In this document: positions 56,852-64,000 of the stretch, one piece after another
How the letters are laid out: each line of letters begins with the position of its first letter
Position numbering within the stretch: position 1 is the stretch's first letter
Source: an uncultured Psychroserpens sp.
GTDB lineage: Bacteria; Bacteroidota; Bacteroidia; Flavobacteriales; Flavobacteriaceae
DNA: 64,000 nucleotides
Direction of reading: 5' to 3'
Assembly: GCF_947503375.1 (NCBI RefSeq)
Contig: NZ_CANNDQ010000006.1
Coordinates: 124,001 to 188,000 of the forward strand
Position numbers and translations under genes: made by a program
The notes under the pieces: model-generated
Seen by the model: only the letters and a program-made list of their open reading frames with translations
The model's database searches: none
Told to the model about the DNA's origin: nothing

Positions 56852-59764
56852 ATGATTTCCAATTCTCAATTACAAGTCTTGTCTTCTCAATTAGAAGGAG
56901 AATTGCATTTTGATGAATTAATGAGAGTTCTTTATGCTACAGACGCGTCAGTTTACAGAATGTTACCGTTGGCTGTTGCATTTCCAAAAACTATAGCAGA
57001 TATTAAGGTTCTTATTTCTTTTGCTAACCAGAATAATACATCGCTAATTCCAAGGACTGCTGGCACATCTTTAGCTGGTCAATGCGTTGGAAAAGGAATA
57101 GTAGTAGATGTCTCTAAATATTTCACTAAAATTATAAATGTTAATGAAATTGATCAGACAGTGACGGTGCAGCCTGGTGTAATTAGAGATGAGCTTAATA
57201 ACTACCTGAAGCCTTTTGGCTTTTTCTTTGGGCCTAATACATCAACTTCTAATCGATGTATGATTGGTGGAATGGTTGGTAATAACTCTTCAGGTACAAC
57301 ATCAATAAGATATGGCGTAACGAGAGATAAAGTCGTAGCGCTAAAAACCATTTTAAGTGATGGTAGTGAAGTGTTTTTTTCTGATGTATCAAAAGACACG
57401 TTTAAAATGAAATCCAGCTTAGATTCTTTAGAAGGACGTATTTATAGTAAACTATTTGATGAGTTAGCTTCAGATGAAGTCCAGCAACAGATAAAAGAAC
57501 AATTTCCAAAGGCTGAGATTCACCGTAGAAATACAGGTTATGCTATTGATGAGCTATTGGATACTCAGTTGTTTTCTAATACAAATACACCTATTAATCT
57601 ATGTAAGTTACTAGCTGGAAGCGAAGGCACTCTAGCGTTTACAACACAGATAATACTAAAGCTAGATAAATTACCACCTTCTGAAAGCATCATCATAGCT
57701 GTGCACTTTGAGAGTATAAATAACGGTTTAAAAGCTGTTGAGCCATTGATGGCGCACGAGTTGTTTGCTTGTGAAATGATAGATAAAACCATTTTAGATC
57801 TTACAAGGCATAATAAAACACAAGAACAAAACAGACAATTTATTGTTGGTGATCCACAGGCTATATTACTTTGTGAAGTAAGAGCAAATAGCACTGAAAT
57901 GGTTGATCAAAAAGCCAAAGCTGTTGTTAAAACTTTACAACACATTAATTTAAGTTATGCAAATCCTTTACTCTCTGGGTTGGAAATAGAAAAAGCCAAT
58001 GAGTTGCGTAAAGCTGGACTTGGTTTGTTAGGCAATATGATTGGTGATAAAAAAACAGCAGCATGTATTGAAGATACAGCGGTTGCAATTTCTGATCTAG
58101 CAAACTATATTGAAGACTTTACAAGGTTGATGGATGGTTACAAGCAAAAAGCCGTGTATTATGCACATGCTGGAGCAGGTGAGCTGCATTTACGGCCTAT
58201 ACTAAACCTTAAAAAGAAAGAAGACGTTGTTTTATTCAGAAAGATTACTACAGATGTTGCTCGTTTGGTAAAATCATATAATGGCTCAATGAGTGGAGAG
58301 CATGGTGATGGTATCGTTAGAGCAGAATTTATCCCGTTAATGATTGGTAATAGTAATTATGAGATTTTAAAACGAATTAAATCGGTTTTTGACCCGAATA
58401 ACATATTCAATCCTGGAAAGATTGTAGCGCCTTATGTTATGGATGAATCGTTGCGTTATGAAGTAGATAGAAAAGAGCCTACAATACCAACGATATTAGA
58501 TTTCTCAAATACTCAAGGGATACTTCGAGAAGCAGAAAAATGTAACGGTTCGGGCGACTGTAGAAAGCTATCACAATTTGGAGGAACCATGTGTCCTAGT
58601 TATAGAGCTACTAAAAATGAAAAGGACACTACCAGAGCAAGAGCCAATGCTTTACGAGAATTTTTAACGCATTCTGAAAAACAAAATAAGTTTGATCATC
58701 ATGAGTTAAAAGAAGTTTTCGATTTATGCCTAAGTTGTAAGGCTTGTGCTAGTGAATGCCCAAGTAGTGTTGATGTTGCTAGTTTAAAAGCAGAATTTTT
58801 ATACCAATTCCAAGAAGTGAATGGTTACAGGTTTAAAGATAGATTCTTTGCAAATTCTACAAAATATAATAAGATATCTGCTAATTTCCCTAAGATTTCA
58901 AATTCCATTTTCACAAATAGTTGGAGTTCAAAACTTATGAAACATATTTTAGGTATCCACCCTAACAGAAGCTTACCTATTATAACGAAACCATTTTCAA
59001 GTTTAAAAGCTCAAATTAAAAGTGATGATGGTTATATAAAAAAAGTCTTCTTGTTCATTGATGAATTCATAAATTATCTTGAATCTTCTATTGCTTTAGA
59101 TGCTAAATTACTGCTTGAAAATTTAGGCTACAAAGTTCTAACAATAAGTCATATAGAAAGCGGAAGATCTTATATATCAAAAGGGTTTTTAAAACAAGCT
59201 AAGGCTATTGCAAATTCAAATATAAATTACTTTAAAGAAACAGCAAATGAGGAAGACTTTTGTCTAGTAGGTATAGAGCCTTCTGCTATTCTAACATTTA
59301 AAGATGAATATTTGAAATTGGCTGATGATAAAATTACAGCTAAGCGTATAGCCGATCAGACATTTATGATAGAAACGTTTATACAGCAAGAAATAGAGCT
59401 CGGGAACATTACTTCAGAACAATTTACATCAGATCATAAAATCGTAAAGTTTCATGGTCATTGCCATCAAAAAGCGTTTAGTAATCAAATGTCTAGTTTT
59501 TCGGTTTTGAATTTACCAAAGAATTATAAGGTTTCAATAATTCCAAGTGGATGTTGTGGAATGGCAGGAAGCTTTGGTTACGAAAAAGAACATTACGATG
59601 TGAGTATGCTAATAGGAGAGCAAACCCTATTTCCAGCAATTAGAAAGACATCTCAAGATGTTATCATTGCAGCCAATGGAACTAGTTGTCGGCATCAAAT
59701 AAAGGATGGAACTAAACGAGAGGCATATCATCCTATTTCAATACTTTTAAAGGCATTAGCTTGA
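56852..59764 (+). CDS. FAD-linked oxidase fused to Fe-S and CCG domains
   Basis: A 970-aa fusion. The FAD_binding_4 domain (about 20-250) has PRTAGTSLAGQCVGKG and GMVGNNSSGTTSIRYG, followed by a FAD-oxidase_C domain ending at NPGKIVAP. Then come 4Fe-4S motifs CNGSGDC and CLSCKACASECP (about 625-640), and a C-terminal CCG heterodisulfide-reductase-like domain (HGHCHQKAFSN, PSGCCGMAGSFGYE). This layout matches D-lactate or glycolate-type dehydrogenases that pass electrons to quinone. The substrate is not fixed; D-lactate is most likely. Confidence 0.92.
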   Translation: MISNSQLQVLSSQLEGELHFDELMRVLYATDASVYRMLPLAVAFPKTIADIKVLISFANQNNTSLIPRTAGTSLAGQCVGKGIVVDVSKYFTKIINVNEIDQTVTVQPGVIRDELNNYLKPFGFFFGPNTSTSNRCMIGGMVGNNSSGTTSIRYGVTRDKVVALKTILSDGSEVFFSDVSKDTFKMKSSLDSLEGRIYSKLFDELASDEVQQQIKEQFPKAEIHRRNTGYAIDELLDTQLFSNTNTPINLCKLLAGSEGTLAFTTQIILKLDKLPPSESIIIAVHFESINNGLKAVEPLMAHELFACEMIDKTILDLTRHNKTQEQNRQFIVGDPQAILLCEVRANSTEMVDQKAKAVVKTLQHINLSYANPLLSGLEIEKANELRKAGLGLLGNMIGDKKTAACIEDTAVAISDLANYIEDFTRLMDGYKQKAVYYAHAGAGELHLRPILNLKKKEDVVLFRKITTDVARLVKSYNGSMSGEHGDGIVRAEFIPLMIGNSNYEILKRIKSVFDPNNIFNPGKIVAPYVMDESLRYEVDRKEPTIPTILDFSNTQGILREAEKCNGSGDCRKLSQFGGTMCPSYRATKNEKDTTRARANALREFLTHSEKQNKFDHHELKEVFDLCLSCKACASECPSSVDVASLKAEFLYQFQEVNGYRFKDRFFANSTKYNKISANFPKISNSIFTNSWSSKLMKHILGIHPNRSLPIITKPFSSLKAQIKSDDGYIKKVFLFIDEFINYLESSIALDAKLLLENLGYKVLTISHIESGRSYISKGFLKQAKAIANSNINYFKETANEEDFCLVGIEPSAILTFKDEYLKLADDKITAKRIADQTFMIETFIQQEIELGNITSEQFTSDHKIVKFHGHCHQKAFSNQMSSFSVLNLPKNYKVSIIPSGCCGMAGSFGYEKEHYDVSMLIGEQTLFPAIRKTSQDVIIAANGTSCRHQIKDGTKREAYHPISILLKALA

Positions 59765-60598
59765 TTTTTTCTGATTTACAATAGTTATTGCAGCAATAAG
59801 ATCTTTTACTTCCATATCTTTAACATCTTCATCAGCATAGAATGCTCTAAGCTTATCATGATTATAATTGTATATCTTCCAGCGCTTAAACTGATATTCT
59901 AGTGCCGTAAAGTTTTCTACCCAATCTCCCGAATTCAAATAAGTAGTTTGTCCGTATTTATTTTCTTTAATCAACATTTTTGGTTGGTGAATATGACCAC
60001 AAATCACATAATCGTATTCGTTTTCTATTGCGAGATCTGTAGCAACTTGCTCAAAATCGTTGATGTATTTAATAGCGCCTTTGACGCTGTTCTTTATGCG
60101 CTTAGAAAGTGAATAGCGTTCTTTGCCCAAACGTTCTAACCACCAGTTAATAAAACGGTTCAACAAAATAAGCAGATCATAACCATAGCCACCTAATTTA
60201 GCTAACCATTTTGCGTTTTGTATTGACACATCAAAAACATCACCATGAAAAAACCATGCTTTTTTACCATCCAGATCTAAAACGATCTTGTCAACTATCG
60301 AAATATTGCCAATTGAAGTATCACTAAATTTACGTAACATTTCATCGTGGTTGCCAGTGATATATATAATTTCTACACCATCAGCAGCCATATCCATAAT
60401 TTTCTTTATGACTCGCATATGTGATTTTGGAAAATAACGCTTATTAAACTGCCATATATCTATGATATCACCATTCAATATTAATTTTCTAGGTGAAATA
60501 CTGTTCAGATAGGTCAGCAATTGTTTAGCGTGACAACCGTAGGTTCCTAAGTGCACATCTGAAATAACTGCAATCTCTATTTTTCGTTTAATTTTCAA
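59756..60598 (-). CDS. LpxH-like UDP-2,3-diacylglucosamine diphosphatase
   Basis: A calcineurin-like phosphoesterase of 280 aa. The metal sites are SDVHLGTYG (Asp14, His16), NGDIIDIWQF, TGNHDEML, FHGDVFDV and CGHIHQPKM. This order and size match the LpxH-type enzymes of lipid A synthesis, which cleave UDP-diacylglucosamine to lipid X. Other family members act on different diphosphates. Its last 9 bases overlap the end of the FAD oxidoreductase gene in opposite orientation. Confidence 0.88.
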   Translation of the reverse strand: MKIKRKIEIAVISDVHLGTYGCHAKQLLTYLNSISPRKLILNGDIIDIWQFNKRYFPKSHMRVIKKIMDMAADGVEIIYITGNHDEMLRKFSDTSIGNISIVDKIVLDLDGKKAWFFHGDVFDVSIQNAKWLAKLGGYGYDLLILLNRFINWWLERLGKERYSLSKRIKNSVKGAIKYINDFEQVATDLAIENEYDYVICGHIHQPKMLIKENKYGQTTYLNSGDWVENFTALEYQFKRWKIYNYNHDKLRAFYADEDVKDMEVKDLIAAITIVNQKKSS

Positions 60599-60788
60599 GG
60601 GCTAATAATCTAATTTTTTGCAAAGAACACACTTAACTATTAACTGACTATCAAATAACTATTATCAAACGTTAAGCATATTGTTAAGTAATTGTTACAT
60701 CTAATTGCTCTAATATTATTGAGGGTTTGTTGTTATCAATTTTCGTTTCTCTATTTTTACATTTACTTTAGCATAAAATACATTTTAC

Positions 60789-61850
60789 ATGGCAGGGAAT
60801 ACCTTCGGAAAAATATTCAAACTCACTACGTTCGGTGAATCTCATGGATTAGCAATAGGCGGTATTATTGATGGCTGTCCAGCAGGATTAGAGCTAGATT
60901 TTGAAGCAATTCAGAATGAGTTAAATCGTCGTAAACCTGGTCAGTCAGAGATTGTTACTCAGCGTAAAGAACCAGACACGGTTAAATTTTTATCGGGTAT
61001 TTTTGAAGGCAAAACGACAGGCACACCAATTGGTTTTACAATTGAAAACACCAACCAAAAATCTAAAGACTACTCACATATAAAAGATGTTTATCGTCCT
61101 AGTCATGCAGATTATACCTACGAGCAAAAGTATGGTGTACGTGATTACAGAGGAGGTGGGCGAAGCTCTGCACGTGAAACAGCCTCAAGAGTTGTCGCTG
61201 GTGCCATAGCTAAGCAAATTATAAGTTCAATTGAAATCAATGCGTATACATCTTCTGTAGGTGATATATTTTTAGAAAAGCCATATCAAGATCTTGATTT
61301 CTCAAAAACAGAAAGGAATGTTGTACGTTGTCCTGATGAAGAAGTTGCAGAGCAAATGATCAACAAAATTAAAGTTATTCGAAAAGCAGGAGATACTATT
61401 GGAGGTACCGTTACCTGTGTACTGAAGAATATACCTGTTGGATTGGGCGAACCTGTTTTTGATAAGCTCCATGCCGATTTAGGTAAAGCGATGTTATCCA
61501 TAAATGCTGTTAAAGGATTTGAATACGGAAGTGGATTTTGTGGTGCTAAAATGAAAGGAAGCGAGCACAACGACCTGTTTAATGGAGATGGTACTACCAA
61601 AACAAATCTTTCTGGAGGTGTTCAAGGCGGAATAAGTAATGGTATGGATATTTATTTTAGAGTAGCATTTAAACCAGTGGCTACGATTATTCAAAAACAA
61701 AAGGCATTAAATAATTCTGGCGAGATCGTTGAAATGCAAGGTAAAGGTCGTCATGACCCTTGCGTGGTGCCGAGAGCGATTCCAATTGTTGAAGCAATGG
61801 CGGCTTTGGTATTAGTAGATTTTTATTTGATGAATAGAATGTATCAATAA
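60789..61850 (+). CDS. aroC: chorismate synthase
   Basis: It converts 5-enolpyruvylshikimate-3-phosphate to chorismate, the last step of the shikimate pathway, with reduced FMN. The three signatures are [36 protein letters not shown], and [18 protein letters not shown] near the end. Length 353 is typical. It starts 190 bases after the divergent lpxH-like gene. A small membrane gene follows in the same direction after 9 bases. Confidence 0.97.
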   Translation: MAGNTFGKIFKLTTFGESHGLAIGGIIDGCPAGLELDFEAIQNELNRRKPGQSEIVTQRKEPDTVKFLSGIFEGKTTGTPIGFTIENTNQKSKDYSHIKDVYRPSHADYTYEQKYGVRDYRGGGRSSARETASRVVAGAIAKQIISSIEINAYTSSVGDIFLEKPYQDLDFSKTERNVVRCPDEEVAEQMINKIKVIRKAGDTIGGTVTCVLKNIPVGLGEPVFDKLHADLGKAMLSINAVKGFEYGSGFCGAKMKGSEHNDLFNGDGTTKTNLSGGVQGGISNGMDIYFRVAFKPVATIIQKQKALNNSGEIVEMQGKGRHDPCVVPRAIPIVEAMAALVLVDFYLMNRMYQ

Positions 61851-61859
61851 AAGCTAGTC

Positions 61860-62126
61860 TTGACAGAAGAAGATAAAAACATTGAAAAACGTAAACGAAC
61901 TCCATTAACTGATAAAGAGTTTTTGACATTTTTCTTCTTTCCAATCATGGATAGATCAAGGACTAGCATTGGTAATTATCAATTAAATGATGAAGAGGAT
62001 GAACGATTCATTAAGTATGGATATAATAAAAAATTAGAACAAGCAAAAGTTGCAAGAGCTTACGGGAGAATATTTTATATTGCTATAATAATTATAATAG
62101 CTAGCGTTAAAATATTGTACTTTTAG
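61860..62126 (+). CDS. small membrane protein, TTG start
   Basis: An 88-aa protein beginning with a TTG at 61860; no ATG precedes the charged N-terminal region and the upstream in-frame stop is that of aroC itself. A soluble charged part (KFLTFFFFPIMDRSR) leads to a C-terminal hydrophobic helix (about 68-88, IFYIAIIIIIASVKILYF). It lies in the aroC transcript and before the symporter gene. Function unknown. Confidence 0.6.
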   Translation: MTEEDKNIEKRKRTPLTDKEFLTFFFFPIMDRSRTSIGNYQLNDEEDERFIKYGYNKKLEQAKVARAYGRIFYIAIIIIIASVKILYF

Positions 62127-62164
62127 TTTACTGATTAATAGTAGATTTAATTCTTAAAAATTAT

Positions 62165-63472
62165 ATGAAAAAATTAGCATTACATTGGCAGATTATTTTA
62201 GGGATGGTTCTCGGAGTTATGGTTGGGTTGTTAATGACAAACTTTGAAGGCGGAAAAGAAATTATTCAAGATTGGGTAAAACCTTTTGGTAGAATATTTA
62301 TCAAATGTCTCAAAATGATAGCGATTCCATTGATTTTAGCGGCTTTGATTAAAGGCGTATCAGATTTAAGAGACATTTCTAAATTATCGAAGATGGGTGG
62401 ACGTACGATCTTTATTTATATAACAACAACCGTAATAGCAGTGTCTATTGGTCTACTATTAGTTAACATGGTTAATCCAGGAAAATCGATTACTGAGTCT
62501 ACAAGGACAGAAATGGTTGAGAATTATAGTGGTGATACACAGAAATATAAAGATACGGCCAAGAAGCAAAAAGACAGCGGGCCTCTTCAAGCGCTTGAAG
62601 ACATTGTCCCTGATAATATTTTTGCTGCAGCCACCAGTAATCGTAATATGCTTCAGATTATTTTCTTTGCAATTTTCTTTGGGATAGGCCTGATTCTTAT
62701 ACCAGAAGAAAAAGGGAAAACAGTAAAAGATTTTTTTGATGGTTTTAATGAAGTTATTCTTAAAATGGTAGATATTATTATGCTAGCTGCGCCTTATGGT
62801 GTATTTGCTTTATTAGCTGCTATTATTGTAGAATCTCCAAGTGTAGACCTATTCAAGGCTCTTGGCTGGTATGCGTTTACAGTAGTTTTAGGGCTATTAC
62901 TTATGATTTTTGTGTATATCATAATCGTTTTAGTCTTTACCAAAAAGAAACCAAATTTCTTTATTAATGGTATTTCACCAGCTCAATTATTGGCGTTTTC
63001 AACAAGTTCCAGTGCAGCAACTTTGCCAGTAACAATGGAACGAGTAACAGAACATTTAGGAGTAGAAGAAGAAGTGTCTAGTTTTGTTTTGCCAATTGGA
63101 GCTACTATTAATATGGATGGAACAAGTCTGTATCAAGCTGTAGCAGCAGTTTTTATAGCTCAAGCTTTCGGTATGAATTTAGAGTTCTCCACACAACTTG
63201 GAATCATTGCCACTGCTACATTAGCCTCTATTGGGAGTGCAGCAGTTCCTGGAGCAGGAATGGTAATGTTAGTTGGAGTACTGGGTTATGCAGGAATACC
63301 AGAAGCTGGTTTGGCACTAATTTTTGCAGTAGATAGACCATTAGATATGTGTCGTACTGTAGTAAATGTTACAGGTGATGCGACAGTATCTATGGTTGTA
63401 GCAAAATCAGTAGGAAAACTAGGAGAGCCAAAAATAAAAAATTGGGATGATGAGTATGAAGCCGTAAAATAG
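62165..63472 (+). CDS. dicarboxylate/amino acid:cation symporter (DAACS family)
   Basis: A 435-aa inner-membrane transporter of the glutamate/aspartate/dicarboxylate family. The serine-rich loop LLAFSTSSSAATLPVTMERV, the GATINMDGTSLYQAV motif and DRPLDMCRTVVNVTGDA form the substrate and sodium sites. About eight helices and two re-entrant hairpins are expected. It likely imports glutamate, aspartate or C4-dicarboxylates with sodium or protons. A loop at about 120-155 is charged and may be periplasmic. Confidence 0.93.
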   Translation: MKKLALHWQIILGMVLGVMVGLLMTNFEGGKEIIQDWVKPFGRIFIKCLKMIAIPLILAALIKGVSDLRDISKLSKMGGRTIFIYITTTVIAVSIGLLLVNMVNPGKSITESTRTEMVENYSGDTQKYKDTAKKQKDSGPLQALEDIVPDNIFAAATSNRNMLQIIFFAIFFGIGLILIPEEKGKTVKDFFDGFNEVILKMVDIIMLAAPYGVFALLAAIIVESPSVDLFKALGWYAFTVVLGLLLMIFVYIIIVLVFTKKKPNFFINGISPAQLLAFSTSSSAATLPVTMERVTEHLGVEEEVSSFVLPIGATINMDGTSLYQAVAAVFIAQAFGMNLEFSTQLGIIATATLASIGSAAVPGAGMVMLVGVLGYAGIPEAGLALIFAVDRPLDMCRTVVNVTGDATVSMVVAKSVGKLGEPKIKNWDDEYEAVK

Positions 63473-63531
63473 TTTTATATAACAGAATATTCTTTTTAAA
63501 TTTATAAAAAATACCAACTAAAAATAGAACT

Positions 63532-64000
63532 ATGAATATATGTTTTATAATGTATCCATGGGAAAATATAGACCCAGAAAATGATACGAGTCTAGCCTTG
63601 ATTAAAGAATGTGTCAAACGTGGACATGGTGTGGCTATGTGTACACCAGCCAATCTTACTATACGGAATAGTGTTACCAATGCATTTTGTACTGTTATAA
63701 ATCGTATGAGCAAAGTTCCTTCATCTTTGAAAGCGTTCTATAATAAAGCCGATATAAGAGAAGAAATGCTACCATTAGCAGGTTTTGATGCTATCTTTTT
63801 TAGAGCTAATCCTCCACTAGATCCAATCATGCTCAACTTTTTGGACTCCGTTAAAGATGATGTGTTTATTGTAAATTCATTACAAGGTATGAGAGAAGCC
63901 AACAATAAACTATACACCGCAGCTTTTGGAGATGCTCACAGTAATATAATACCTAATACTCATGTTTCTAAAAATAAAAAATACTTAGTAGAGCAGATTA
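63532..64000 (+). CDS. glutathione-synthetase-like ATP-grasp enzyme, N-terminal part
   Basis: The frame runs from the ATG at 63532 to the window edge without a stop (156 codons). The start NICFIMYPWENIDPENDTSL and the segments FDAIFFRANPPLDPIMLNFL, FIVNSLQGMREANNKLYT resemble the N-terminal domain of GshB-type glutathione synthetases and related ATP-grasp ligases. The ATP-binding part lies outside. Bacteroidota carry a GshB-like family of unclear substrate, so glutathione itself is not assured. Confidence 0.8.
   Translation, partial: MNICFIMYPWENIDPENDTSLALIKECVKRGHGVAMCTPANLTIRNSVTNAFCTVINRMSKVPSSLKAFYNKADIREEMLPLAGFDAIFFRANPPLDPIMLNFLDSVKDDVFIVNSLQGMREANNKLYTAAFGDAHSNIIPNTHVSKNKKYLVEQI

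Overview
The window is AT-rich, densely coded chromosome from a member of the Bacteroidota, most likely family Flavobacteriaceae (marine relatives such as Winogradskyella, Psychroserpens or Olleya would fit; the genus cannot be fixed by reading alone). The signs are: TAnnTTTG-type -7 promoter boxes, almost no Shine-Dalgarno sequences, a secreted protein ending in a YPNP-type Por (type IX) secretion sorting domain, several TonB-dependent receptors with CarboxypepD_reg-like N-termini, a DUF5916 outer-membrane protein, and many Flavobacteria-only proteins of unknown function. I see no insertion sequence, prophage, CRISPR array, tRNA or rRNA. The window reads as core chromosome with a few lineage-specific cassettes.

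Layout. 1-6.2 kb: a tight plus-strand run of a cut-off AAA+ ATPase, an unknown soluble protein, two unknown membrane proteins and a SulP anion transporter. 6.2-10.5 kb: a MarR-GNAT fusion and the histidine-degradation genes hutG and hutI, with a membrane-anchored coiled-coil gene on the opposite strand between them. 10.6-18.4 kb (minus): a secreted beta-propeller protein, fumC, a TonB receptor, a lysine-tailed secreted protein, an ArsC-like reductase and prfB, which is intact only through its programmed +1 frameshift. 18.5-29.9 kb: a secreted Met-zincin, threonine aldolase, YbaB, an S9 peptidase, a cysteine-synthase-like and serine-palmitoyltransferase-like pair that fits sulfonolipid (capnine) synthesis, a DUF1223 protein, RsmE, a parvulin and a LolD-like ATPase.

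29.9-38.8 kb: a DUF5916 protein, folE, then a minus-strand cassette of a membrane protein, a His-rich small protein, a TonB receptor and an acidic lipoprotein that looks like metal acquisition, plus DUF6146-like and DUF937 proteins. 38.9-42.5 kb: serC-serA, a LuxC-like acyl-CoA reductase and a divergent ferredoxin. 42.6-53.1 kb: envelope proteins, ychF, parE and parC with two small unknown genes between them, terC and a small lipoprotein. 53.2-64 kb: an XRE regulator facing an M14 peptidase across a 304-bp repeat-bearing spacer, an Lrp regulator, DinB-like and beta-barrel proteins, a 970-residue FAD/Fe-S oxidoreductase, LpxH-like phosphatase, aroC, a DAACS symporter and the start of an ATP-grasp enzyme.

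The least explained parts are the AAA+/membrane operon at the left edge, the XRE/M14 operator region, the MarR-GNAT start-codon palindrome, the His-rich/TonB/lipoprotein cassette, and the parE-parC spacer genes. I do not see one clearly new multi-gene defence or biosynthetic system. All family names rest on motif recognition by eye, not on database searches.
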